Shown here: positions 20,200 through 30,119 of the stretch, piece by piece
Position numbering within the stretch: position 1 is the first letter of the stretch
Layout of the letters: each line of letters starts with the position of its first letter
From: Undaria pinnatifida
Lineage: Eukaryota; Sar; Phaeophyceae; Laminariales; Alariaceae
Length of the DNA: 64,000 nucleotides
Direction of reading: 5' to 3'
Assembly: GCA_012845835.1 (NCBI GenBank)
Contig: JABAKD010000013.1
Location: 13,198,348 to 13,262,347, forward strand
Notes under the pieces: generated by a model
What the model was told of the DNA's origin: nothing
Databases searched by the model: none
Seen by the model: only the letters and a program-made list of their open reading frames with translations
Program-made: the position numbers and the translations under genes

Positions 20200-21105
20200 G
20201 GCTAACGCGACTACCGGAGTACGACGTGTGCTTGGAAACAAAGGATTTTAGGGTCATAGCAACACCACGATAAGCTATGGAGGACACCGACTACCGGGGT
20301 ATGACTTGTACTTGCTGGGTTTTCAGCGGCACCCACGACAACTAAAAGGACACCGACTACCCTGAGTATGACTTGTGCTTCCACCGTTTTGGAGTTTTTT
20401 AGCGGCCACGGTACATTTAAAAGGAGATAAATATGCGGAGAAGGGAAAATGGGAAATTTTTGGCAGAGGGTCATCGGAGAGATTCTACTGCTTGACGGGG
20501 GGGGTGTTCGATTTTTATGGGAACGGTATCTACGCTATATCGTCGGATGGCAAAAACAATAATACTAATGATGTCAACGGGAGTTTGAAATGTGCTTCGA
20601 AGTACTGTGAACGGGAGTATGAGTTGTGGTTCCAAGATTTCTAGGGTTTTAGCGGCAACACGATAAATACGGTATGAACGATGCCGATACTTAATCTATT
20701 CCCTTTTGGGGCTGGCTGCAGAGGGGAAAACAGTCGGAAAAAGTTTTCATTCTAACGATTACAGCATCGCCAACAAGAAGCAACCGGGGCTGCTGGGAGT
20801 TCGGAATGCAATACAAGGATCTGTCAAGGCACGCTCGCAGCAAGCCGATGCTCGTAGTGCTGCTGCTGCTGCACGATTTTCCTAGGCTAATACCGCACTA
20901 CTTGCCGCTATATAGGGGCTCTACACTGTACCTGGCCCCCAATAGGGCTCAGCGGCTGCCGGAGGATGCCTCGTGCTTCCAAGCCGTTTTAGGGTTTCAG
21001 CGGCACCACGATGCGTTATGAAGAACTTTGAGACTTCTTACGCGACTGCCGCAGCATGATTTTTTGTGCTTCGAAAGGCTTTTAGATTTTAGCGACACCG
21101 CGGTA
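20160..21105 (+). repeat. Minisatellite spanning the end of gene 1
   Basis: Diverged units of roughly 65-90 bp with GCGACTGCCAGAGTACGACC, TGTGCTTCCAAGGCTTTTA and AGCGGCACCACGATA motifs. They recur at 20160, 20203, 20289, 20347, 20578, 20950 and 21040. The first unit encodes the last residues of gene 1, so the C-terminus was generated by the array or captured by it. Confidence 0.75.
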
Positions 21106-21239
21106 CGATATCTGGACGCGTGCTACATATATATGAGGGAAGTGGTATGTAGCATTCTTTTTTTTGGCGAGCCATTTTTTTTTTGGGAGGATGACGGGGA
21201 CGTCCTCAATGGAGGAACTACTAAATATCGTCAAAATAG

Positions 21240-21680
21240 ACGCGTGCAACGATAGAGGTAGCACTTTTCGTCGGAAACGATTTCTGAATGACGGGGCTCC
21301 TTAACCCAAATCGTCTGAAATTGGCCATTTTTTTTGTTGTTGCATTATTCTCGTTGTGTACTTAGGCCATGGGAGTTTTTATCCCGCAGCAGTCTTTATT
21401 TTCTCCTGAATTAGTTTTCGGGTTAAGAAGGACATGTCTTAAGCTCCGAAAGTGAAGAATCTCGTTACAAAAGGGGTGAACCTTTACCAAATATCGTGTC
21501 AATATCAATTTTTGTTGTGCACTAGTCTAGCATTCGTTACTGATCCACTGTACTGTATGTAGGCCACGCCACTTTTCATGGGGTTGAGTTTTGAGTTTTT
21601 CCCTGAAGTCAGTTCCAGGGTGAGATATAGAGCTATCATTTCCCAGAAAAAAAACGGCCCACCTCTACCTTAGTCTGTGC
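21240..21680 (+). mobile_element. Family A copies with empty TTAA sites
   Basis: One copy covers 21240-21500 (ACGCGTGCAACGATAGAGGT at the left). A 3' half of another follows at 21540-21676 (GTAGGCCACGCCAC ... CCACCTCTACCTTAGTC). The first retains TTAA at both sites where B elements sit in other copies: 21301-21304 and 21439-21442. Confidence 0.75.
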
Positions 21681-22204
21681 CAGGTATCTGTGACTGGCAC
21701 CGACGATGCAGGGCACGGGCGAGCGTTGTCCGGGAACGAAGGAAGTTGATGCAGTGCCAACACCAGGGTTAAAATTTGGCGGTGCGTTGCTACGCTGGCG
21801 CACATATTTCATCAGAATTACCTCCAGCGTACGCACCATCGGTGGGTTGCACATCATTTTTTTTTTTCTCCTCGCCATTTTTCCCCGTATCTGGCATGTT
21901 TTGTCGTGTGCGGGGGTCTGTTTCGGCCCATGAATACTAATAATGGACCCATTTCGCCGCAGGTGACTTTGTTGGGGAGTCTTTTTCGCCGCAAGCGAAA
22001 GTTTTTGAGGCACCCTTCGCCGTACTGCTCGACACTCGACAGTTTCGTGCCTACTATGTACGGTATAATAGGGCCAAATAGTGGGTAAGACCCTATCCAT
22101 TTTCGGTAGGTTGACGGACGACATACATCAAGCAGCGCACTACGAGCTGCCTTCGCAATTATAACGACCCTAGGCCAAGGCTATACGGTACTAGGGGGGA
22201 TGTT
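21681..22204. other. No feature recognised
   Basis: Intergenic. Open frames on both strands are short; no repeat match within the window was noticed. Confidence 0.5.
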
Positions 22205-22335
22205 ACGACGGTGTAAATACCCCCATTTTCACTACCGGGCTCGAGCCACTCGCGCGAGTGACTCAGTACCTCACGGACAAACATACTTTGGGCGGGTGCT
22301 TTGGCGCAGCGTAGGTTACCATTCCATTGTGGATT
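22205..22335 (-). repeat. Family F fragment, reverse
   Basis: GAGCCACTCGCGCGAGTGAC and GGCGCAGCGTAGGTTACC match family F on the minus strand. Confidence 0.6.
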
Positions 22336-22395
22336 GATTTCGTCAAATTGACACATCAAGAAAACGTAAAACCGCGAAGGAACAGAAGGGGTTAC

Positions 22396-22650
22396 TCGAG
22401 TGATTCTACGATAGCCCCCCCCAAAAAAACCAGCGATTTTCTTGAACGAACGTATCACGGCTGCTCGACGGTAGGAAGGATACGATTGAAAAACAAAAAT
22501 CCATATACTTTTCTGTGTGCAAAGGTGTATCCATCGATGGCGTCGGGGTGTCGAGGGACACCGCTTTTCAGGAGATACGACCGGGACCTGGTTTTGAAAC
22601 CGGCGATTTCGTTAAGGAAACGTTGGGGGGTCTTCCGTGGAACGATTCAC
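22396..22650 (+). mobile_element. Family G MITE, copy 1
   Basis: Left end CTACGATAGCCCCCCCC, right end GGGGGGTCTTCCGTGGAACG: imperfect terminal inverted repeats. Interior shared with 61366-61612 and 62895-63150: TGCTCGACGGTAGGAAGG, GGGTGTCGAGGGACACCG and TTTTGAAACCGGCGATTTCG. Confidence 0.75.
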
Positions 22651-23249
22651 TTGCACCAGTGACCCCGAGCCACTACCCAAAAAGGTCCTAAAAGGGACCC
22701 CCTACAGTAGGTTGGGTCCCATAGCCGGTACGACTTGCAGGTAGCTGTCTTTACAGCAAGGGCATTTTGTTGCCACAGCAAAAGCAGTGGGTGCGGGGGG
22801 CGAGGGTGCAGGACGGAACAGCTGGAGAAAAAATGCAAACAAACATATTGCCAGAGGAGAGATGGGATGGAAACTACGAATTGCTAAGAGACGCGTCCAC
22901 CAAAGAAAGGCAGAACCTGCCGGTGGTTCTTTTTCGCCTTTGACAAATGACGCATACAACCAGGTATACGGTAGAGGTACACAATTTTTTTTTCTGCGGC
23001 TCTTAAGATGGAAAGCTCTCTACCTCACAACAAAAAAGAAAAACTGATTTGGAGAAAAGTGAGAACGCTCTGACCCGGTGAACACTCCCAAAAGCCTATC
23101 TATAGGTAAAAAGCAAACCAACTTGCGAAAGAGAACTGAATTTGCGACGATTTTGGGTTTAGGAGCCCCGTCGTTCAGAAACCGTTTCAGCCGAAAAGTG
23201 CTGGGCGTGGCTACGGTTTGCGGGGTCCATTCTGGGTTCTCGTTTTTTC
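22651..23249. other. Unassigned; possible coding remnant
   Basis: Nothing firm. A segment at about 22755-22962 lies between an AG and a CAG|gtatac and has a short open frame (RWDGNYELLRDASTKERQNL), but there is no partner exon or family match, so I do not call a gene. Confidence 0.3.
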
Positions 23250-23480
23250 AGTGGCCCGGGGTCACTCGCGCGAGCAACCCTCCTATTTCTTTTTATTCTT
23301 AAGCTTTCGTGCCGTGTTTTGTTTGCGATATGGCACCGCCATGGAATAGCTGGCTACACCGCGCCAAAACAATCGCCCAGAGTCCTTTTCCATTGAGATA
23401 CAGAGTCACTCGTGCGAGGTTGGTATGATAGCTCAAATCCAGCAGTGAAGAAGGGGGTATTTCGTAACAGCACCATAACA
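23250..23480 (+). repeat. Family F, copy 3
   Basis: GGGGTCACTCGCGCGAGCAA, CTACACCGCGCCAAAACAAT, GAGTCACTCGTGCGAGG and GTATTTCGTAACAGC follow the order in 13976-14280. Confidence 0.7.
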
Positions 23481-23499
23481 TCATCATAGCACCTTCGTA

Positions 23500-23907
23500 A
23501 CATCCCCCCTAGTAATACCATACCGTCGCCTTGGTCTGCTATCATACCTCTATCGTATTAATAGCTAGTACTCTGTCGCCTTGGTCTGCTGTTATACACC
23601 TCTATCGTATTAATATCGTATTAATATCGTATTAACAGCACGCTTCAAATTCGGTTGCTTGTGCCGTCGAAATCACGCAGAAATAATAGCCGAACGCGAA
23701 CCTCGGCTACCCCTGTGAACGTAACTTCGAACGTGGCGTTATACTTTCGGACTTGGTCCAGAATCGACAAAATGGTTGGTCGTCCGAACAAACTCCTCGT
23801 TATCTACTACATCTTCATTCCGAGGTTTTGTCGTGGGCGATTGGGGTTAGATAGGGTCGAGCGGTATTAACGTAACCCTTCTATTATATTACCTTTTTTA
23901 AGAATCG
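23500..23907. other. Short direct repeats, no gene
   Basis: CGCCTTGGTCTGCT(A/G)T(C/T)AT followed by CCTCTATCGTATTAAT occurs twice between 23526 and 23636, with extra TATCGTATTAA units. The rest is unassigned. Confidence 0.5.
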
Positions 23908-24230
23908 TAACGAGCCGGTCGCCCCGGCGGTGATCTTGTAGTTGTTAACTTCGAACGCTACTAAGAAGAAAGTTGGAGTCAGGGGTTCAAATCTCGGTAT
24001 GGGGATTTTTATTTTCTGGAGATACCAACGAGCTGCCCAGAGCGCTTTATGGCGCGGGTGAGCACAGTTCGACGCGGCGAGCCGATGAGCAAAGAAAGTG
24101 TTGAACTCTTCTGGTGGTGGTGATGAAACCGAAGGCGCATACCGTATAGTCGGGAGAAGGCGGAATGTTGGGGATGGGATGAGCAACAAGAAAGTGAAAA
24201 GAATAAACGAAAACAACGTCAGTCGTGTTA
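23908..24230 (+). mobile_element. tRNA-derived SINE, copy T2
   Basis: Starts GAGCCGGTCGCCCCGGCGGT. B-box-like GGGTTCAAATCTC, then the body with GAGCGCTTTATGGCGCGG, AGTTCGACGCGGCGAG and AAGTGTTGAACTCTTCTGG. It matches T1 in the same order, with a different internal anticodon-arm region. Confidence 0.7.
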
Positions 24231-24296
24231 TCAGTCGCCGACGTAAAGCCAGATGTGAAGGTAAGAGTGCCTGGGGTATGAGCGAAGGGACGCAGG

Positions 24297-24665
24297 TGTT
24301 ATACGACTTAGTTTGGGTAAGCTATTTGTTAACCTTTTGCAAGGTCAAACGGACTAATACCCCACTAATACCTTGACAAGTGGCGTCGTCGACAGACCAT
24401 GGGTTTTTTGGGTCGTTGGTTCGAGTCCCACATCCACCATCATAGACTTTTCAGACTTTCCCCATGTCGAACTTGAAAAATACTCTCCCTGGTATCCCCA
24501 GGAAATGAAACCGCTTGGATATTGACAGGTCCGCCCGTATATCCGGCCGACCTGGTATCCCGCCGTTTCAGGGGGGGAGAGTGTTATAAGGCTGAGTTTG
24601 GGTAAGCTATTGGTTGACCTTTTTTAAGTGGTCAAACGGACTAGTACCCCACTGATACCTAAACA
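24297..24665 (+). mobile_element. TRIM-type LTR element, copy 1 (complete)
   Basis: 5' LTR 24297-24378 and 3' LTR 24582-24665, both TGTTATA ... ACA (about 83 bp) sharing GGGTAAGCTATT and GTCAAACGGACTA. A primer-binding-site candidate, TGGCGTCGTCGACAG, starts two bases after the 5' LTR and a purine tract (GGGGGGGAGAG) abuts the 3' LTR. The internal region is only about 200 bp and begins with a T-arm-like GGTTCGAGTCCCAC. Non-coding, so it must be mobilised in trans. Flanks GCAGG/CAAGG are not a clean target duplication. Confidence 0.8.
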
Positions 24666-24670
24666 CAAGG

Positions 24671-25059
24671 GTATCAGCTTCGCTTGGAGACAGCACCTGT
24701 TCATCTCGGTAGATCTTATTATTATTGGCGTGAAGCTATGAGAAGCTCGGATTTGGAAAGGAGAGTGAAAGCGCGGGGGTGACGCTCACTTTACTGTTCG
24801 CATTACCCCACAATTAGCTCTCTTATGAACCTGTCTACGACGGAGCGCCCAACGAGAGCGCTCTCATAGGTGGGCTATTAATCTACTGGTACTAGATATG
24901 CTTACATTTATATGCTACCACTTGCCCCAGCAGGGGAATATTTCATCAGCGGGAAAATTTCTTGTGCTATAACCTAGCTATAGGTTCCAATCCACGGGTT
25001 TTATCTTCTCTACTCAGAACATTCCGTTCCAGGAGAAAATCCTTTTGGTCAATGGACCG
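24671..25059. other. No feature recognised
   Basis: Intergenic; short AT- and GC-mixed sequence without repeat match or coding signal. Confidence 0.5.
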
Positions 25060-25378
25060 TTTTTTTTTTTTTTTTTTTTCTTTTCACACACATCTACTTT
25101 CCAGCTTCTGGACAAGCCGTGGTCACAGGTGTCGTCCCTTCTTCTCCCCGGTTCTTGCCTTCACTTTTTATCGCGCACAGGGTTCAGCAATCTCACTGTC
25201 GATATTTCATCGAGTGTTGCTAACTCACGCTCTCGCGCTTCCCGCAAGTAAGTCAATTTGTGCACAAGAAAAAGTCCCCACGAATTTATACGAGTATCTA
25301 CTCGGGGGGATTCGAACTCACGACACTGACCTATATCAGGCTCGAGGATAACCTGATACGCCACCGGGGCGACCGGCT
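25060..25378 (-). mobile_element. tRNA-derived SINE, copy T3
   Basis: Minus strand: AGCCGGTCGCCCCGGTGGCG with A-box GGTGGCGTATCAGG, B-box GTGAGTTCGAATCCCCCC, then a body ending in GATAAAAAGTGAAGGCAAG and, at the 3' end, a long A-run (the T-run at 25061-25079). A poly-A tail is consistent with retroposition. Confidence 0.75.
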
Positions 25379-25559
25379 ATGATCGATATACACTGCGGAC
25401 TTATCTTACCCAAATCTAAAGCTCGCTACAAGTATATTGTCGCTCTATTACACGAAACATGTATGTGCACTACGCTCGCCCGCAATAAAAGTGCCACCAG
25501 ATACAACCACCCCCATCATCGCCTAGACCTAGCACCACGCGTACAGTAAGCTCCCTCGT

Positions 25560-25640
25560 ATACATTTATGCGACCTACGAGTAAAACTGTTGGACCCCCC
25601 CGTCCCCCGTCCCCCCGCCCCCCCCCCAGAAAAAAAAAAA
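25560..25640. repeat. C-rich and A-rich simple sequence
   Basis: CCCCCCGTCCCCCGTCC-type run followed by a 12-A run, just before the deleted D relative. Confidence 0.8.
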
Positions 25641-25674
25641 ACGCCTTCCCCTCACAGGTTGTACGACTTACAGG

Positions 25675-27867
25675 TGTAATAGTACTGCGAGAGGGATGCG
25701 TGGTAGGTCGGTGTTGGGAAGCGTGCCCCTCATGGATTCCGGTGTCTTTATTAGTCTCTCCATAGGCCCGCTGGCTACATTCAAGGGTCACAATATATTC
25801 ATATTCTCGAACTAAAAAGGAACGCTAAGAAACAAGTACCTGGTATAACATAATAGGGCAGGGCAAAGCAGGGCAGGGCAGAACAGTGAACGATAGGGGG
25901 AGTCCTCTGGACCACTCCGTTACCTACACGATTAAAGCCCATCTATGATGGCCTTGATGTGACCGCGACATCTAACATCACCTGTGGTTTCCCCCCAACG
26001 ATGACATGGTTTCACGTCGAATCTCTAGACTACCCATTCTTCCACGGAGAGCACTCCATTACATTAGGCCACCCTGAATGGTCGTAGATGCAGATCACAT
26101 GACAATCAAAGGATGCCAACAAAACATCCCAGAACTGGAAAGGGATCGAGGATGCGGCTATTCGAAACAAGTGAAAATGAGGCTATAGATTCCCCCAAAC
26201 CTTGTCAAAATGAGGTTAAATGCCTCACCTCTGCAAGATATACAACCCGGTGATGGAGCTCACAACCGTGAGAGCTCGAGAAAGGGTATGTAACTACGAC
26301 GGTATACCAGTAGCAATCAGCCTACGAAAACACGAAGGTCGAGGCCGCTGAGTGCAAGGATGGAAATGGAGACAAGAGGAAGGTATAGAGCTCTGAGGTG
26401 GAAACAATCTCAGAAGTGAAGAAGGGAACACGTGTTACGCTGTGAAGTCCAAGAAGAAAAAGGGCCGGTAGCGCGGGGCCGAAGGGGCGGGCGGTTGCGC
26501 CATTTGCCGAAAGACAGGAGAGAAAGCCAGGAACACTGCCTAAAAAAATGTCAGGGTCCGCTACGTTGGACATGGAAAGCTGACTTGGGGCCATCGGTTG
26601 GACGGTTAAATAAAGAGAAACGACGAAGACGCGAAGAGGTAGGCAAGCGTGGAGCCATTAGTCAAAAGGCAGAAAAGAAAGAGCCCGGAACAAGAGAAAA
26701 CAAAGAACAGTGCCTAAAATAATGTCAGGGTCCGCAAGGTTGGACCTGGAAGGCTGACGTGGGACCGTTGGTCGAACAGCAGAACTATAAAGAACCAGTA
26801 CGTTGAGGTGTAATGGGAGCAGATCGGCCGTAATGTGGGACCTAGGAGGATAGCGTAAGGGCCTTGGTCGAACTGTAGAACGGGAAACCGAGGCTACCAA
26901 AGCAATCGCGAAAACGCAAAGAAAGACAACATTATTACCGAAACAGTGGCACAGACAACACCGAGATGGTGGTAGTGGAGGCGTGTGATACGCCGAAAAG
27001 CTGAACCGGGGGGCAACAGCGGAGTAACCGTAAAAAAAGCTACATATATATGGGCACAATACCAGGAAAACGGTAAGAAATACGTGGTGAGGTGGTCACC
27101 TGGCCAAAGCAATACATACGCAAACAAGGACGAAACTGAAACGTGGACACAGACCTGCCGACGACGCCATATTGTAATGGTACTCGGAGAGGGATGCGTG
27201 GTTGGTCGGTGTTGGGAAGCGTGCCCCTAATGGGTTCCGGTGTCTTTGTTAGTCTTTTGTTAAGGAATTTGGGGGTATTAGCCCGTTTGACCACCTGCGA
27301 AAAAAGGTTAACCAACAACCTACCCGAAACTAAGCCTTATAACACTCTTCCCCCCTGAAACGGCGGGATAGCAGGTCGGCCGGATATACGGGCGGACCTG
27401 TCAACATCCAAGCCGTTTTCATTTCCTGGGTATATATTCCAGGGAGAGTATTTTTCAAGTTCGACATGGGGAAAGTCTGAAAAAGTCCCACGACTAAAAA
27501 AACCCATGGTCTGTCGACGACGCCATTTGTTCAGGAATTAGGGGGTATTAGTCCGTTTGACCACTTGCAAAATGTTAACCAATAGCTCAAACCAAGCCTT
27601 ACAACACTCTCCATGGGCCCGCTGGTTACATTGAAGGCTCACAATTCATTTACTAAAAAGGAATGCTAAGAAATAAGTAGAACAGAATAGGGCAGGGCAA
27701 AGCAGGGCAGGGCAGAGCAGTGAACGATAGGGGGAGTCCTGATGGACCACTCCGTTACCTACATTATTAAAGCCCATCTATGATGGCCTTGATGTGACCG
27801 CGACATCTAACATCACCTGTGGTTTCCCCCCAACGATGACATGGTTTCACGTCGAATCTCTACACTG
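25675..27867 (-). mobile_element. Internally deleted relative of element D
   Basis: Left LTR 25675-26063 (TGTAATAGTACT ... CTCCATTACA), right LTR 27173-27867 (split by a TRIM at 27258-27606), both similar to the 415-bp D LTRs. The internal 1.1 kb (26064-27172) matches D near 42670-43720, then jumps straight to a primer-binding site (minus-strand TGGCGTCGTCGGCAG, 27155-27169) next to the 5' LTR. About 12 kb of D interior is missing. The outer edge of the right LTR has lost its last 30-40 bp. Confidence 0.8.
27258..27606 (-). mobile_element. TRIM copy 2, nested in a D-type LTR
   Basis: LTRs at 27258-27344 and 27528-27606, purine tract complement CTCTTCCCCCC at 27345, primer site complement CTGTCGACGACGCCA at 27511-27525. 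The host LTR reads TTAGTCTCTCCATAGGCCC without interruption at about 25753, where this copy is split after TTAGTC. Confidence 0.8.
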
Positions 27868-27884
27868 GACATACGTATTGCATG

Positions 27885-28145
27885 ATGATAAACTGATGCA
27901 ATTCCTTCCAAAGCCGTCAGATTTGTTCCCCTCAAAAAAACTTTTTTTTTTATAGTTTCCGCGCACAGACTGATTACTTAACATCACTCTTGTTGACCCA
28001 GTCTGGTAGAAGCCATACTGCTGTGTGTGGTGCTAAGGGGAGTCGCCGACCTATATCGTTAATGAGGACACGCACCCAAAAATATGCGCGATCGGAGCAT
28101 AGCACAATCTTCGATCTCACAGTTGGAGTGCATTACTATGTCAAG
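27885..28145 (-). repeat. Family E, reverse copy
   Basis: Minus strand matches 29145-29410: CACTCCAACTGTGAGATCG, CGATCGCGCATA, GGTCGGCGACTCCCCTTAG, then TTCCGCGCACA region and AATCTGACGGCTTTGGAAGG. With 29145-29410 it forms an inverted pair around about 1 kb. Confidence 0.7.
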
Positions 28146-28860
28146 ATACGGCCTCGAAAGGCCTGTAATTATCCGAATTGAGATAATTTGGATGGGTTTC
28201 GTATGATAAGGTTGGCGTTTTATATTCGGGATAATCAGGAAATAGAACGGAGGCACGTGCCTTCGTTCTCAGAAGTCATCCGGGGCTCTGGTGGGATCTA
28301 ATAAAGCTACGTCTCTCCTAGGGCTAAGAAAGTGAATACTTTCCGAGGACCTGCTCAATTGGCAGACCTGCAGAGGACACTCTGTGTCCCCACCCAATAT
28401 CCCCACAATATGGCGTCGTCGGCAGGACTCGATTCTGCGATGAGACCAGAGTGTAGTCTAATGTCCATCCCCTGACCCAAACGGGGGCACGAGTCCACCC
28501 AAGACAGTGCGTTCGGTGTAGGGCTCGAGCACCGCAAAGGCAGCGCCAACGGCGTCGCCGATTTTTTTGGCCTGCTTGCCAGAGCCTGCTACGGAGTACG
28601 ACCATATGGTGGGTTGACAAGCTTAACATCGTGAGGGTTGACAAACCCCAGCCTCGTTGGAGATAGCGGTATCTACCTCCTACGGACCGGCGGGCTACGG
28701 CTCCCTCCTCGCCGATCCCAGGGGTCGGTTTGGATGGACTCGTGCCCCGCACCGAAGTCACTGCTTTGTTTGGGTGGACATGCACCTTGGCGTCCGTGTT
28801 CGCCTTCACACCCTGGCGGATGGTGGAGCCAAAGTTCTTTATTTTTCATAATAACAACAA
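28146..28860 (+). mobile_element. Remnant of another LTR element (LTR end and leader)
   Basis: A primer-binding site TGGCGTCGTCGGCAG (28411-28425) follows CCCCACAAT, as expected for an LTR ending in ACA. The candidate LTR (upstream of 28408) has AATAAAG near 28299. The leader contains an inverted pair of about 50 bp around GGGGGCACGAGTCCACCC (near 28485) and GGATGGACTCGTGCCCC (near 28731). Only one copy is present, so the left LTR edge is unknown. Confidence 0.45.
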
Positions 28861-29144
28861 CAGCAACAACAGATATAATAGGTCCTTTCTGGTCACAGGT
28901 CGTAGTGATTATGGAAAGCAACAAACTTTTTTTTCTTGTTCCGCGCGAATTGACCGAGTTCAGAACACGCCCCCTCAACTCCTGTATCACCCCGTAGTAT
29001 ACTCTGCATGATGAGGCGTTTGGAAGAAAGCTGCCCCCCGCCCCCCGCCCCCGCCCTTCTTAATGATCTGCGTGAGAACACGCTTTTTTACGTTTGGCGG
29101 TGGTAAGGCTCTTTTTGTGTGCGGCGTGTCCAAGAGGCTGGAGT

Positions 29145-29410
29145 CATTGTTATTATAAAAATAAAAATACACTCCAGCTGTGAGATCGAAGATTTTGTCG
29201 AAACTCATCTTTGCAAGCTGTGTGTGATCTCCGATCGCGCGTATTACGGGTTTTGTGTGTCCTCATTATTAGTCTAAGGATATAGGTCGGCGACTCCCCT
29301 TGGAACTACAGCAGTGTAGCTTGTACCAGGGGCAACAGGGTGATGTTAGTCAGTTTGTGCGCGGAAACTATAAAACCCGTTTTTGAGGGGGACAAAATCT
29401 GACAGCTAGC
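29145..29410 (+). repeat. Family E, forward copy
   Basis: ATACACTCCAGCTGTGAGAT through GGAAACTATAAAACCCGTTT and AGCTGTGGAAGGAAATGCAT. Longest copy in the window. No ORF. Confidence 0.7.
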
Positions 29411-29459
29411 TGTGGAAGGAAATGCATGCTGGAGTCAATATTGTATGAATCGTATGAAT

Positions 29460-29704
29460 TGTTATAAGGCTTAGTTTGGGTAAGCTATTGGTTAACTTTT
29501 TGCAAGTGGTCAAACGGACTAATACTCTACTAATCGCAATAATAAATGGCGTCGTCGACAGACCATGGGTTTCTTGGGTCGAGGGTTCAAGCCCCACATC
29601 CACCATAATAAACTTTTTCAGACTTTCCCCATGTCGAACTTGAAAAATACTCTCTCCCTGGTATATGCCCAGGAAATGAAACGGCTTGGATATTGACAGG
29701 TCCG
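29460..29704 (+). mobile_element. TRIM copy 3, left part (split by element D)
   Basis: LTR 29460 to about 29543, primer site 29547-29561, T-arm-like GGGTTCAAGCCCCAC, internal region to GACAGGTCCG at 29704. It resumes at 44136 with TCCGCCGTATATCCGG, purine tract and 3' LTR (44187 to about 44269). Confidence 0.85.
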
Positions 29705-30119
29705 TGTAATGGAGTGCCCTCCGTAGAAGGATAGCTTTATAGATTCGACGTGAAGCCATGTCATGGTTGAGGTGAAACCATGTGACATTAGATGTCACAT
29801 TCACGTCAAGGCCATCATAGATGGGCGATAATGTAGGTGACGATGATGGGACAAGCAGGACGCCCCACATCTCACTACCTGCTCTACCTGCTCTACCTGC
29901 TCTACCTGCTCTACCTGCTCTACCTGCTCTACCCAGCCCTATCGTGGCTAGGCCTGTGTTGTCTGTCTTTGAGAGTCCAATGAAGAGGAAATAATGTATA
30001 AGCTTTTGAGTCTATCCAGCGAGCCATGAGGAGAGACCAAACAAGGGCACCGGAACCCATGAGGAGCACGCTTCCCAACACCGACCAACCACGCATCCCC
30101 CACTCGGAGTACCACAACA
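29705..30119 (+). repeat. D 5' LTR
   Basis: Contains six tandem GCTCTACC(T/C) nonamers near 29881-29934. Starts TG and ends CA. Its match at 43721-44135 has the same number of nonamers and no difference that I can see. Confidence 0.92.

Noticed and set aside
22755-22962. Possible isolated exon
   Set aside because: Splice-like edges and a short open frame exist, but there is no partner exon, phase check or family similarity.
24395-24440. tRNA fragment inside TRIM elements as a tRNA gene
   Set aside because: Only a T-arm is recognisable; no D-arm, anticodon arm or closing acceptor strand upstream.
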